From NCBI GenBank assembly GCA_016192075.1, contig JACPUU010000001.1:124001-188000 (forward strand): 64,000 nucleotides of DNA, read 5' to 3'. Positions 34,097-42,336 of this stretch are shown here, one piece after another. The DNA comes from Bacteroidota bacterium (GTDB lineage Bacteria > Bacteroidota > Bacteroidia > Flavobacteriales_D > Crocinitomicaceae). The notes beneath the pieces were generated by a model. That model searched no databases, was not told the origin of the DNA, and saw only the letters and a program-made list of their open reading frames with translations. The first letter of the stretch is position 1. Each line of letters opens with the position of its first letter. A program made the position numbers and the translations under genes.

Positions 34097-36202
34097 ATGC
34101 AAGTTGACCCGAATACCGATAAGTTTTTTCAGTCCAAAGTATTAGGACATCCGGCCGGACTTTTTGTTTTGTTTTTTACTGAAATGTGGGAGCGGTTCTC
34201 ATTCTACGGAATGCGGGTACTGCTGGTCAACTTTCTGACCATGGCTTTTATTGGAACAAACCCGGGGTGGGAATGGTCTTCTGAAAATGCACTTTCGCTA
34301 TTTGGTACGTACGCCGGTTTACTTTATCTGACACCCATTTTAGGCGGAATTCTGGCCGATAAATTTCTGGGGTATCGCTGGGCTGTGGTTTTGGGGGCTT
34401 TGATTATGACCCTGGGGCATTTCTGCATGGCGCTTGAAACGGAATTGTCACTCTACGTTGGTTTGGGATTGCTGGTGATTGGAACCGGGTTCTTCAAACC
34501 AAATATTACGTCCATCATTTCTGAAATGTACAAAGACCTTCCTAAAAAGAAGGATGGGGCTTATACCATTTTCTACATGGGTGTAAATGCAGGTGCCTTT
34601 TTTGGTATGATGCTGTGCGGTTACCTGGCAGAAAAAGTTGGATGGATCTATGGTTTTGGACTGGCAGGTGTTTTTATGCTGTTTGGTGCTTTCCAGTTTT
34701 GGCTGGCCAAACCGCTTTTTGGAACCATTGGAGATAAACCTAAAAAAGAAACCCGGGCAGAAAAAGCGGCAAAAGTTCTGGACTACAAACCCAATACGTT
34801 TACTACCGTCGACAAAATTTTAATTGCGCTTACATCAACCGTAGGATTCCTTTTTCTGATGAATGATCCTATTTCAAAAATTGCAAAGATCAATATTCTG
34901 CCTCCGTCAATAAACCTGGGTGAAGCAGTCTATGACGGGCCTTTATTTATTCTGGTAGTTTTGGGTCTAATTCCGTTTTTATTCCTCACCATAAGCCGTA
35001 TTTTGCGGTATGAACAAGTGGTAAAATATCGCATGTTTGCGGTCATTATTTTTGCTTTTTTCACCGTTTTCTTCTGGTTGTCATTTGAACAGGGGGCCGG
35101 CTCGCTGGTGTTATTTGCCCGTGATCATACTGATCGTATTCTGGACGGATCTGCGGCGCTTATATTTAATATTGTAAACATCATTCTGACGCTTGGACCG
35201 CTGGTGATTATTACCTGGGTATTGTTCCGTTTATTCAGCCAGACATGGTTAGAAATCAAGTGGTCAAATATTGTTCTTGGGCTTAGTTTTGTGGGAGTCT
35301 GGATCATTGCTATCTGGATGATAAACCGTGATTTGAATACAACGGCTTATGAATTTAAAACCCAATGGGTAGATTATCCGACAAGGGATGCGGAGACACA
35401 GGAGCTGCTTAAAGATGAAAAAACCGGTGCACAGTTATATACCTCAGAACCATACATGGAATCAACTGTTGTTACGGAAGAGACCAAGGTAAAAGATACG
35501 GTTTTGGTGTTCAATGACCTGACCGAAATGAAGGCTGGTGCAGCGGTAAATGTGATTGCTGAAAATGGTGCTTATGTGAGCATGGACGAGGAAAAAGAAA
35601 AAGTGATCAGGCAGCAGCTTGATTTGCATAAAAGACCATCTCCGGTCATAAAAGGAACCGTAATCGGACCAAAATCCGGAGCAGTAGAAATAACCACATC
35701 CTGGTTCAGTATTCTCAACTCATTCTTCATTATTGCTTTTGCGTCGTTCTTTTCAAAATGGTGGGAGAGTAAGTATAACCCAAGTGCGGCTATGAAGTAT
35801 GCGTTGGGACTCATTATTATGGGAGGCGGATTTGGTATTCTGGCTTACGGTTCACTGGGTATTGGAGGTGAGGGAAGTATTGAGCGGGTAAGCATGGTTT
35901 GGCTGATTATGGCTTATTTCTTTCACACACTGGGTGAGTTATGCGTGTCTCCGGTTGGTCTTTCCATGGTTAGTAAACTGGTCCCAGCCCGCATGATTGG
36001 GTTTATGTTTGGTATGTGGTATCTGGCTATTGCAATTGGAAACAAACTGGCTGCATCGTTGGGTGGTATGATTGAATCGGTAGTTGCTGATTATTCCATG
36101 TCTGTATTCTTCCTGATCTTTACAATTGTTCCGGTAATTGCAGGTATTTTAATTATGTTCCTGAACCCGGTTATGAAAAAATTAATGAAGGGGGCCGAAT
36201 AG
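34097..36202 (+). CDS. POT-family proton-dependent peptide transporter with central soluble insertion
   Basis: A 701-residue MFS transporter of the POT/PTR family, which imports di- and tripeptides with protons. The family motif ExxERFxFYG is seen in FTEMWERFSFYGMR near residue 28, and the second signature in GTGFFKPNITSIISEMY. Twelve or more membrane helices are predicted. Between about residues 410 and 530 there is a hydrophilic insert (including DAETQELLKDEKTGAQLY and MDEEKEKVIRQQLDLHKR) that the paralogue at 50347 lacks. A rho-independent terminator follows. Confidence 0.95.
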   Translation: MQVDPNTDKFFQSKVLGHPAGLFVLFFTEMWERFSFYGMRVLLVNFLTMAFIGTNPGWEWSSENALSLFGTYAGLLYLTPILGGILADKFLGYRWAVVLGALIMTLGHFCMALETELSLYVGLGLLVIGTGFFKPNITSIISEMYKDLPKKKDGAYTIFYMGVNAGAFFGMMLCGYLAEKVGWIYGFGLAGVFMLFGAFQFWLAKPLFGTIGDKPKKETRAEKAAKVLDYKPNTFTTVDKILIALTSTVGFLFLMNDPISKIAKINILPPSINLGEAVYDGPLFILVVLGLIPFLFLTISRILRYEQVVKYRMFAVIIFAFFTVFFWLSFEQGAGSLVLFARDHTDRILDGSAALIFNIVNIILTLGPLVIITWVLFRLFSQTWLEIKWSNIVLGLSFVGVWIIAIWMINRDLNTTAYEFKTQWVDYPTRDAETQELLKDEKTGAQLYTSEPYMESTVVTEETKVKDTVLVFNDLTEMKAGAAVNVIAENGAYVSMDEEKEKVIRQQLDLHKRPSPVIKGTVIGPKSGAVEITTSWFSILNSFFIIAFASFFSKWWESKYNPSAAMKYALGLIIMGGGFGILAYGSLGIGGEGSIERVSMVWLIMAYFFHTLGELCVSPVGLSMVSKLVPARMIGFMFGMWYLAIAIGNKLAASLGGMIESVVADYSMSVFFLIFTIVPVIAGILIMFLNPVMKKLMKGAE

Positions 36203-36223
36203 CATTTCTCTACTAAAAAAATT

Positions 36224-36257
36224 AAAAAGGTGTTGCAGAATTGTGACACCTTTTTTG
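36224..36257 (+). terminator. Terminator of the first POT transporter gene
   Basis: AAAAAGGTGT, 12-nt loop, ACACCTTTTTT ending in a T run; it starts 22 nt after the stop. Confidence 0.88.
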
Positions 36258-36567
36258 TTGCGTGTATATTGTCTTTCTAAGCGAAGTGTAACGGAGCAAA
36301 GAAACCCTCCTAAGTCAGCGCCCGGTAAGTTCCGTTTTATCTCTCCCTAACTGCAAACAGGCTGTCGTTGCATCAGTGTCATCGGTGTTCCGCTTTCAGA
36401 TTTTTTTTGAACACGGATAACGCGGATCGGACAGATTTTCGCGGATTTTAAAAAGGAAACATGAATCCGTTTTTCCCAGTCCAAAAACAGGCAGATGTTG
36501 CGTACATGCTCTAAAAAAATCAGCGACAGGAATTTTTCAAATAGCCCCACAACAAATTGGCATGATC
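36258..36567. repeat. Intergenic region with degenerate CGCGGAT-type repeats
   Basis: Non-coding. It contains CTAAGCGAAGTGTAACGGAG near 36280 and a run of short imperfect repeats (ACGGATAACGCGGATC, ATTTTCGCGGATT) around 36414-36448. These look like eroded copies of a common Bacteroidota intergenic element. Related pieces occur on the other side of the neighbouring M1 gene (38690-38850). Confidence 0.6.
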
Positions 36568-36599
36568 AAAAAAAAACGTCGCACCTTTTGGGTGCAACG
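36568..36599 (-). terminator. Terminator of the T9SS M1 aminopeptidase gene
   Basis: On the minus strand GTTGCACCC, AAAA, GGTGCGAC followed by nine T. It is about 30 nt past the stop codon. Confidence 0.88.
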
Positions 36600-36627
36600 C
36601 CTTTAAGAAATATTCCTGTGTGTGAAA

Positions 36628-38577
36628 TTATTCTTTCACAAAACTTACTTGTGACGTTTCTGTTTTAACCAGGTAAATGCCGTTTGAAAGTGTGCTTATG
36701 TCCAGCGTGTTTTTACCCGCGGCAAAATTACCGGTTGATACAATTTGCCCCATGGCATTAATCAATTGGTAAGGTGTATTTTCAGCAGATTCAATGATCA
36801 GTTTCTCGGATGCCGGATTTGGGTATACATTCATGGCCTGGTATTCTTCCGTAAGACTAACGAGACTGGTATTTTCAGTTACTGTGCCGGCCTGGTTAAT
36901 GATGTAATTGTGCGGATCAATTTCAATGCTGGCAATGGTGCCCGGAAAACCGAGGTAGTGTAAGCTGTTTGCACTGCTGATATCGCCCAGGCGGAAATAG
37001 CTGGTGTTCCCCAGGTCATCTGTAATACCAATTTCCAGGTCATTGGTGAAAAAAGGTGTAACGCCCGGCATGGAAACGGCCTGGTTCAATTCAATAAAAA
37101 CGGAACTGTTGATCTGGTTCCATTCAAGGCTGTAAGTTGGATAGCCTTCACCATAATACCACTCATTAAAGAAGTTTGTGAAATTCATGCCGGTTACAGT
37201 TTCCAATATGGCTTTGAAATCAGACGCATGTGCGGTGCTGTCAGTAAAGGTTTGCTGATAGGTTTGCAGTACGTCAAAAAATACGGCATCGTCACCAATT
37301 AAAAAACGCAGGGTGTGAATGATGGCTGCCCCTTTATTGTATACCAGGCGTCCGCTGAAAACACTTGCTTCATCCAACGAATCCAATACCCAAACACTTC
37401 CGCCGGGTTGTGACATAATATCATCATGGCGGTTTTGCATATCGGTCAGCTCATCACCGGGATAATAATACTCCCACATCAGGTGTTCGGTATATGAAGC
37501 AAATCCTTCATTCAGCCAGATATCAGACCAGCTTGCGCAGGTGACATTGTCTCCAAACCACTGGTGTCCCATTTCATGAACGGTCAGGCCATCTTCAAAC
37601 CAGCCCAGGGTGGTCATGGTTGAATGCTCCATACCTCCGCTGATGGGAGCCATGCAGTGTCCGTACTTTTCACCGTGAAACGGATAGAGGCCATACAGGG
37701 TCGAAAAATATTCAATAAAATCAGCCACGTTGTCAATCTCATCCTGAAAATAAGGCAATGTTGCCGGGTTGTTATAGACAAAATTTTGAAGCATGATTGG
37801 GGCCGGTGCGCCAACCGGGTTTGCATAGATGGTGTACTCTACATATTCAGCCACCGCAATGGAAATGAGGTAATAATCGATAGGGTACGTGGTTTTCCAT
37901 TCATAGCGTGACAAGCCGCCGCCCATATCGGTAACATTGGTCAAAACACCATTTGATCCGGCCATGTTGGTTGATGATGTGGTAACAAATGTGTACGATG
38001 AGTCGGCTTTATCCGTCAGTGATTGTTTACATGGGAACCATTCGTAAGCACTGTATGGTTCACTCAAGGTCCAGGTTACCTGGTTTCCCCAGCTGGGTGA
38101 ATTGTCATTGGTCATGCCAGAGCCGCCGAGCGGATTAGTGATAGGGGTTGGCGGGGTGCCGCCGTAAAGAATTTTCATAAAAAAAGCATCGCCGCTGGTA
38201 AAATTTACCGGAACAAAAACGGCTGATCCGACTCGTGTAAAGGGCATGGATGTAATGCCGTCCAGCAGAATATCTGTGATCACAAGGTCTTCATGTAATT
38301 CAAACAAAAAGGTGTCGAGTACGGCTGCTTTGCTGGTAGCATGAATTTCAACAGAACCGTTGATGTCTGTTGAGGTATTTTCAAGTGCAACATCCAGAAA
38401 ATAAAAATGAACGTCATACGCTTCAGTCAGCGCAATGTATTCAACACTGAGTGTATTGGACCGTTCATTTGAATGCTTTGCTGATTTCATGTGTGAGCAG
38501 CTGAGTCCGCTTTGCGCAAGTGAACCGGGAGCTGACACGAACATACAGCCCGCCAAAAAGAGTAAATGTTTTTTCAT
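36628..38577 (-). CDS. Secreted M1 aminopeptidase with T9SS sorting domain
   Basis: A 649-residue exported peptidase. A signal peptide (MKKHLLFLAGCMFVSAPGSLAQ) is followed by the M1 beta domain. The substrate motif GGMEHS precedes the zinc motif HEMGHQWFGDNVTC with the third ligand in WLNEGFASY. The C-terminal sorting domain starts at about residue 570 (MNVYPNPASEKL) and ends SQVSFVKE. It probably works at the cell surface on extracellular peptides. ATG 38577 is chosen because the 12 upstream in-frame codons precede a perfect signal peptide. Confidence 0.95.
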   Translation of the reverse strand: MKKHLLFLAGCMFVSAPGSLAQSGLSCSHMKSAKHSNERSNTLSVEYIALTEAYDVHFYFLDVALENTSTDINGSVEIHATSKAAVLDTFLFELHEDLVITDILLDGITSMPFTRVGSAVFVPVNFTSGDAFFMKILYGGTPPTPITNPLGGSGMTNDNSPSWGNQVTWTLSEPYSAYEWFPCKQSLTDKADSSYTFVTTSSTNMAGSNGVLTNVTDMGGGLSRYEWKTTYPIDYYLISIAVAEYVEYTIYANPVGAPAPIMLQNFVYNNPATLPYFQDEIDNVADFIEYFSTLYGLYPFHGEKYGHCMAPISGGMEHSTMTTLGWFEDGLTVHEMGHQWFGDNVTCASWSDIWLNEGFASYTEHLMWEYYYPGDELTDMQNRHDDIMSQPGGSVWVLDSLDEASVFSGRLVYNKGAAIIHTLRFLIGDDAVFFDVLQTYQQTFTDSTAHASDFKAILETVTGMNFTNFFNEWYYGEGYPTYSLEWNQINSSVFIELNQAVSMPGVTPFFTNDLEIGITDDLGNTSYFRLGDISSANSLHYLGFPGTIASIEIDPHNYIINQAGTVTENTSLVSLTEEYQAMNVYPNPASEKLIIESAENTPYQLINAMGQIVSTGNFAAGKNTLDISTLSNGIYLVKTETSQVSFVKE

Positions 38578-38689
38578 GCGTAGTTTTTGATGGTATGAAG
38601 ATAGCAATTTCATTTAACCACCTGGCCGTTATTCTGGTAAATGCGTCGGGTGATTGATTGAACGGTATGATCTTAAGAAAGTCTGTGAA

Positions 38690-38850
38690 AGGGTTTCCCG
38701 CTGATCAGATTTATTTTCGCTGATTTTTTTGTTTTAATTCAGAATCTGCGACAATCCGCGGGAAATTCGATTTTGAACCCCGGCTAAATCTGGATTATCT
38801 GCGGCTTTTTCAGCGTCGCGATACCTCGCGATCTGCTGGAAAAATTTGAA
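38690..38850. repeat. Degenerate CGCGGAT-type repeats, second flank of the M1 gene
   Basis: Non-coding. It contains GCTGATCAGATTTATTTTCG, AATCTGCGACAATCCGCGG, TGGATTATCTGCGG and TCGCGATACCTCGCGA. The short CGC(G)GAT/ATC(T)GCG words match those at 36414-36448 in style, in mixed orientation. No gene is visible in 38578-38863. Confidence 0.55.
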
Positions 38851-38863
38851 AATAAACGGCTTC

Positions 38864-39877
38864 TTATATAAATTGTGTTTTATCAAGTTTGAGCCAATCT
38901 ACAATTGAGTTGCAGAAAATATCTTCAATAACTTCTTTTGGTAAATCACTTTCTTCAATAAATTTTCCAATTTCAAGATCACCCAATGGAAAAGGATAAT
39001 CTGAACCCAGGCATACTTTGCGCGATCCCTGAACTTTTAAAATGTATTTCAGCAGGTCAAGATCATGCGTAATACAATCAACCCAAAATTTTCCCAGGTA
39101 TTCACGCGGATTTCGTTTGTTGTCAACCGCCACCAGGTCAGGCCGGCAATTGAAACCATGTTCAAGCCTGCCCATGGTAGGAATGAGCGAACCACCGGCA
39201 TGTGATAACAAAACGCGCAAATCAGGAAGCCGTTCCAGCACCCCTCCAAAAATCAGGGACGCCATGGCCCTGGCTGTTTCTGCGGGCATGCCCACTAACC
39301 AGGGCAGCCAGTATTTTTCCATACTTTTCTGCCCCATCATTTCCCAGGGGTGAATCATAATAGCCATGCCTAGTTTTTCGGCCTCTTCAAAAACAGGGAA
39401 CAACTGCGGATCACTCAGGTTCATGTCGTTGATGTTTGAACCAATCTGAATGCCGGGCATGTGCAGTTCATTTTTCAACCGGCGCAATTCCTGAATGGCA
39501 AGGTCTGTATCCTGCATGGGAATTGTTCCAAGTCCAATATAATTCTTCGGGTATTTTACAGTGAGTTCAGCAATGTGATCATTCAGAAATCTGCTCAGAT
39601 CAAGCGTGTCCTGCGGTTTAGCCCAGTATGAGAACATGACCGGAATTGTGCAGACAACCTGCACCTGTGTATTAAACTGAGCATAATCTGCGATACGCAT
39701 TTTTTCATCCCAGCAATTTTCTTCAATGCGTCTGAAAAAATTATTTCCCTTCATCATGTCTGCAAAACCCGGCTGATCAGTCTGCTTTAGCCAGATAAAG
39801 TCACCGTAACCAAATTTGTTGGTCCAGTTTGGCATTTCATGCGGCAATATGTGGGTATGCATGTCAATCTTCAGCAT
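38864..39877 (-). CDS. ACMSD-type amidohydrolase (aminocarboxymuconate-semialdehyde decarboxylase)
   Basis: A 337-residue zinc decarboxylase of the amidohydrolase superfamily. It removes CO2 from 2-amino-3-carboxymuconate 6-semialdehyde in kynurenine-type tryptophan breakdown. Metal ligands are visible: H7 and H9 (IDMHTHILP), a His in IMIHPWEMMG near residue 174, a His in LLSHAGG near 225, and an Asp in LGSDYPFPLG near 291. The stretches YWLPWLVGMPAET and EHGFNCRPDLVAVDN match ACMSD closely. It follows an NTF2-like gene by 3 nt. Other kynurenine-pathway genes are not in the window. Confidence 0.93.
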   Translation of the reverse strand: MLKIDMHTHILPHEMPNWTNKFGYGDFIWLKQTDQPGFADMMKGNNFFRRIEENCWDEKMRIADYAQFNTQVQVVCTIPVMFSYWAKPQDTLDLSRFLNDHIAELTVKYPKNYIGLGTIPMQDTDLAIQELRRLKNELHMPGIQIGSNINDMNLSDPQLFPVFEEAEKLGMAIMIHPWEMMGQKSMEKYWLPWLVGMPAETARAMASLIFGGVLERLPDLRVLLSHAGGSLIPTMGRLEHGFNCRPDLVAVDNKRNPREYLGKFWVDCITHDLDLLKYILKVQGSRKVCLGSDYPFPLGDLEIGKFIEESDLPKEVIEDIFCNSIVDWLKLDKTQFI

Positions 39878-39880
39878 CGT

Positions 39881-40756
39881 CTATTTTTTTCTAAGTTTAA
39901 TGAACTTGTCTACTTTTTCATTTTCAATCAGCACTGATAAATTGTAGTGAGCAATTTTCCAGGTCCCGTTTTCGTTGATCAGCACGCCTGATCCGCGGCA
40001 CTCATCCATCCAGGTTGCCAGCGATTCTTCAAACCAGGCAACATCGCCGTTTTCACTGAGATACCAGTTGCGCCAGTTGGTTTTGAAGTCCCAGGTTGAT
40101 TTTTTTTCAAAATAGGGCTGGCAAAATTCGCTGAACTGATCTTTGGTCCACCGTTCAGATGGATCTGTTCCTAAAAAGATGAAGCCGCTGGTCATAAAAT
40201 TGAAATAGTCATCGAATGCAAAGGTGGCTACATCGTTGTGCCATTTATTCATCAGGCTGTCCAGGTGTATGGTGGTTGATGCCTGGCCTGTTGCTGATGC
40301 AAATTTAGGTTTTAAAACGCCTGTGTACAAATTTGCAATGCGGTATCCGGCATTTTCTTTGACCCAGATAACATGGTCAATACCGGCAAAAGCAAAGGTT
40401 TCGTTGATATAAAAACTAAAATGCACATCTACGTGCGTCAAACCGGTTTCCAGTTCACGTACCTCAATTTTGGTGAAATCTTCACGGTATTCTTTATTTC
40501 TGAACTTTTTCAGAACAGGTACAAAATCAGCGAGTTCTATCATTTCCAGTCCTTCGTCACCCAGGTGATAAAGCCGGGCATCGGGCAGAAAATGAGCAAA
40601 AAAGGACGCTGAATCGCCCCTGTTTAAATCGTTTTGCATTTGCGCCGTTGCTTCACTGAAATCAAATCCAAGGGCCGAACCGCTTAAAATCAGGCAACCG
40701 ATTAAAACGAATTGCTTTTTAACACCATTCAACTTAAAAATTAGCCAATTATCCAT
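39881..40756 (-). CDS. Exported protein with two NTF2/SnoaL-like domains
   Basis: About 291 residues. There is a basic N-terminus with a hydrophobic stretch (QFVLIGCLILSGSALG) that looks like a signal peptide. Two cone-fold NTF2-like domains follow: about residues 25-145 (AQMQNDLNRGDSASFFAHF...) and about 160-285 (WHNDVATFAFDDYFNFM... ENGTWKIAHYNLSVLI). The second matches the SnoaL-like ketosteroid-isomerase-type family. The ligand is unknown. It is in an operon with the ACMSD-type gene. The start is uncertain: ATG 40780 is also in frame, and the signal peptide starts late from either. Confidence 0.78.
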   Translation of the reverse strand: MDNWLIFKLNGVKKQFVLIGCLILSGSALGFDFSEATAQMQNDLNRGDSASFFAHFLPDARLYHLGDEGLEMIELADFVPVLKKFRNKEYREDFTKIEVRELETGLTHVDVHFSFYINETFAFAGIDHVIWVKENAGYRIANLYTGVLKPKFASATGQASTTIHLDSLMNKWHNDVATFAFDDYFNFMTSGFIFLGTDPSERWTKDQFSEFCQPYFEKKSTWDFKTNWRNWYLSENGDVAWFEESLATWMDECRGSGVLINENGTWKIAHYNLSVLIENEKVDKFIKLRKK

Positions 40757-40784
40757 GCGGCTAAAATAATTAAGAAACATCTGC

Positions 40785-40792
40785 TATTTTTG
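40785..40792 (+). promoter_or_regulatory. Promoter -7 box of the M16 pair
   Basis: TATTTTTG, 22 nt before the ATG at 40815; no TTG at the -33 distance. Confidence 0.45.
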
Positions 40793-40814
40793 CCTCTCAT
40801 CAAAAAAAGACGGA

Positions 40815-42308
40815 ATGAAATTAAAATCTTGGATTTCAGGCGTACTGGTTTTAGCTTCGGCACTGGTATTTGCTCAGGACAGAAAAAAGATCGACTTTGT
40901 TGAATACGACCTGCCCAACGGTCTGCACGTAATTCTGCATGAAGATCATTCAACACCTATTGTGGCAGTAACCATTATGTACCACGTGGGTTCAAAAAAC
41001 GAGCACGAAGGAAGAACCGGGTTTGCACACTTTTTTGAGCACCTGATGTTTGAAGGTACTGAAAACATTGACCGTCACCAGTATGATAAATATGTTGAAG
41101 GTGCCGGTGGAACGCTCAATGCAAATACCTCGCAGGACCGTACATTTTATTACGAACTGCTTCCGTCTAACCAGTTGGAGCTGGGGATCTGGCTTGAGTC
41201 AGAACGGCTGCTGCATGCCAAAGTTGAAAACATTGGTATTGAAACACAGCGTGAAGTAGTAAAGGAAGAAAAACGTCAACGGGTAGACAACCAGCCTTAC
41301 GGTTCACTGATGTATGAAATTTTCAGAAGAGCTTACAAAGATCACCCGTATAAATGGCAGCCAATTGGCAGTATGGAAGACCTGGATGCCGCGCAGGAAG
41401 ATGACTATGTGAATTTCTACCGCACATTCTACGTGCCTCACAATGCAACCCTGTCTATTGCCGGTGATTTAAATGTGGAGCAGGCTAAAAAATGGATTGC
41501 ATCGTATTTTGGTACCATTCCAAACGGTGAAAAGCTGGATATTTACCGTGACAAAGAATTTCTGACGCTTGAAAAATTTCAGGCCAAATATGCTGCACAG
41601 TTAAAAGGCCGTGAAACATCCAAAGATTTTATCGGTGACTTTGAAAGAGACATGACCACCGAGGAATTCATTAAAGAGTATTTCCCAAATGCGTCAGAAG
41701 CCAAAAAAACAATTCCGTCACCAACTGTTAAAGAAGGTTTACTGACTGCTGAGGTGCGTGATACCGTTTATGATAACATTCAGTTACCGGCCATTGCCAT
41801 TGCTTTCAGAACACCGGAATTAAATCACGCAGACCACTATGCGGTTGAAATGCTCTCCATGATTCTTTCACAGGGTAACAGTTCACGGTTAAATAAAAAC
41901 CTGGTAGAGCAGCAGAAAGCACTTTTTGCTGTTTCATTCCCGTTCCCGCTCGAAGATCCGGGACTGGCCATTATGCTGGCTATTCCAAATATGGGAGGTG
42001 ATTTGAAAGACCTTGAAGCTTCTATTGATGAAGAGGTTGCCAAACTTCAGAACGAGCTGATCTCTGATGAAGAATTTGGAAAACTGCGCAACATGATTGA
42101 AAGTGATTTTATTACTTCAAACTCAACCATGGCTGGTATTGCAGAAACACTGGCTGATTATTACACCTACAAACACAGCACGAATCTGATCAACACAGAG
42201 CTTGATAAATTTATGGCTGTCACCAAAGCAGATATTCAGCGTGTAGCCAAAACATATTTTACAAAAACAAACCGGGTGGTACTTTACTATTTACCGAAAG
42301 AAGGTTAA
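40815..42308 (+). CDS. M16 zinc peptidase, active subunit
   Basis: A 497-residue exported pitrilysin-family peptidase with a signal peptide ending at about residue 20. The inverted zinc motif HXXEH is present as HFFEHLMFEGT near residue 75, with the downstream Glu ligand region (NIGIETQREVVKEEKRQR). A C-terminal M16 domain follows. It is immediately upstream of a second M16 protein that lacks the zinc motif, so the two probably form a catalytic/structural heterodimer in the periplasm. They would break down short peptides. Confidence 0.95.
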   Translation: MKLKSWISGVLVLASALVFAQDRKKIDFVEYDLPNGLHVILHEDHSTPIVAVTIMYHVGSKNEHEGRTGFAHFFEHLMFEGTENIDRHQYDKYVEGAGGTLNANTSQDRTFYYELLPSNQLELGIWLESERLLHAKVENIGIETQREVVKEEKRQRVDNQPYGSLMYEIFRRAYKDHPYKWQPIGSMEDLDAAQEDDYVNFYRTFYVPHNATLSIAGDLNVEQAKKWIASYFGTIPNGEKLDIYRDKEFLTLEKFQAKYAAQLKGRETSKDFIGDFERDMTTEEFIKEYFPNASEAKKTIPSPTVKEGLLTAEVRDTVYDNIQLPAIAIAFRTPELNHADHYAVEMLSMILSQGNSSRLNKNLVEQQKALFAVSFPFPLEDPGLAIMLAIPNMGGDLKDLEASIDEEVAKLQNELISDEEFGKLRNMIESDFITSNSTMAGIAETLADYYTYKHSTNLINTELDKFMAVTKADIQRVAKTYFTKTNRVVLYYLPKEG

Positions 42309-42336
42309 TCATTAAATCGTAAAAAAAATTGTGCAT

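Noticed and set aside
33930-34145. 71-residue open frame before the POT transporter
   Set aside because: It overlaps the transporter start in another frame, and its sequence looks random.
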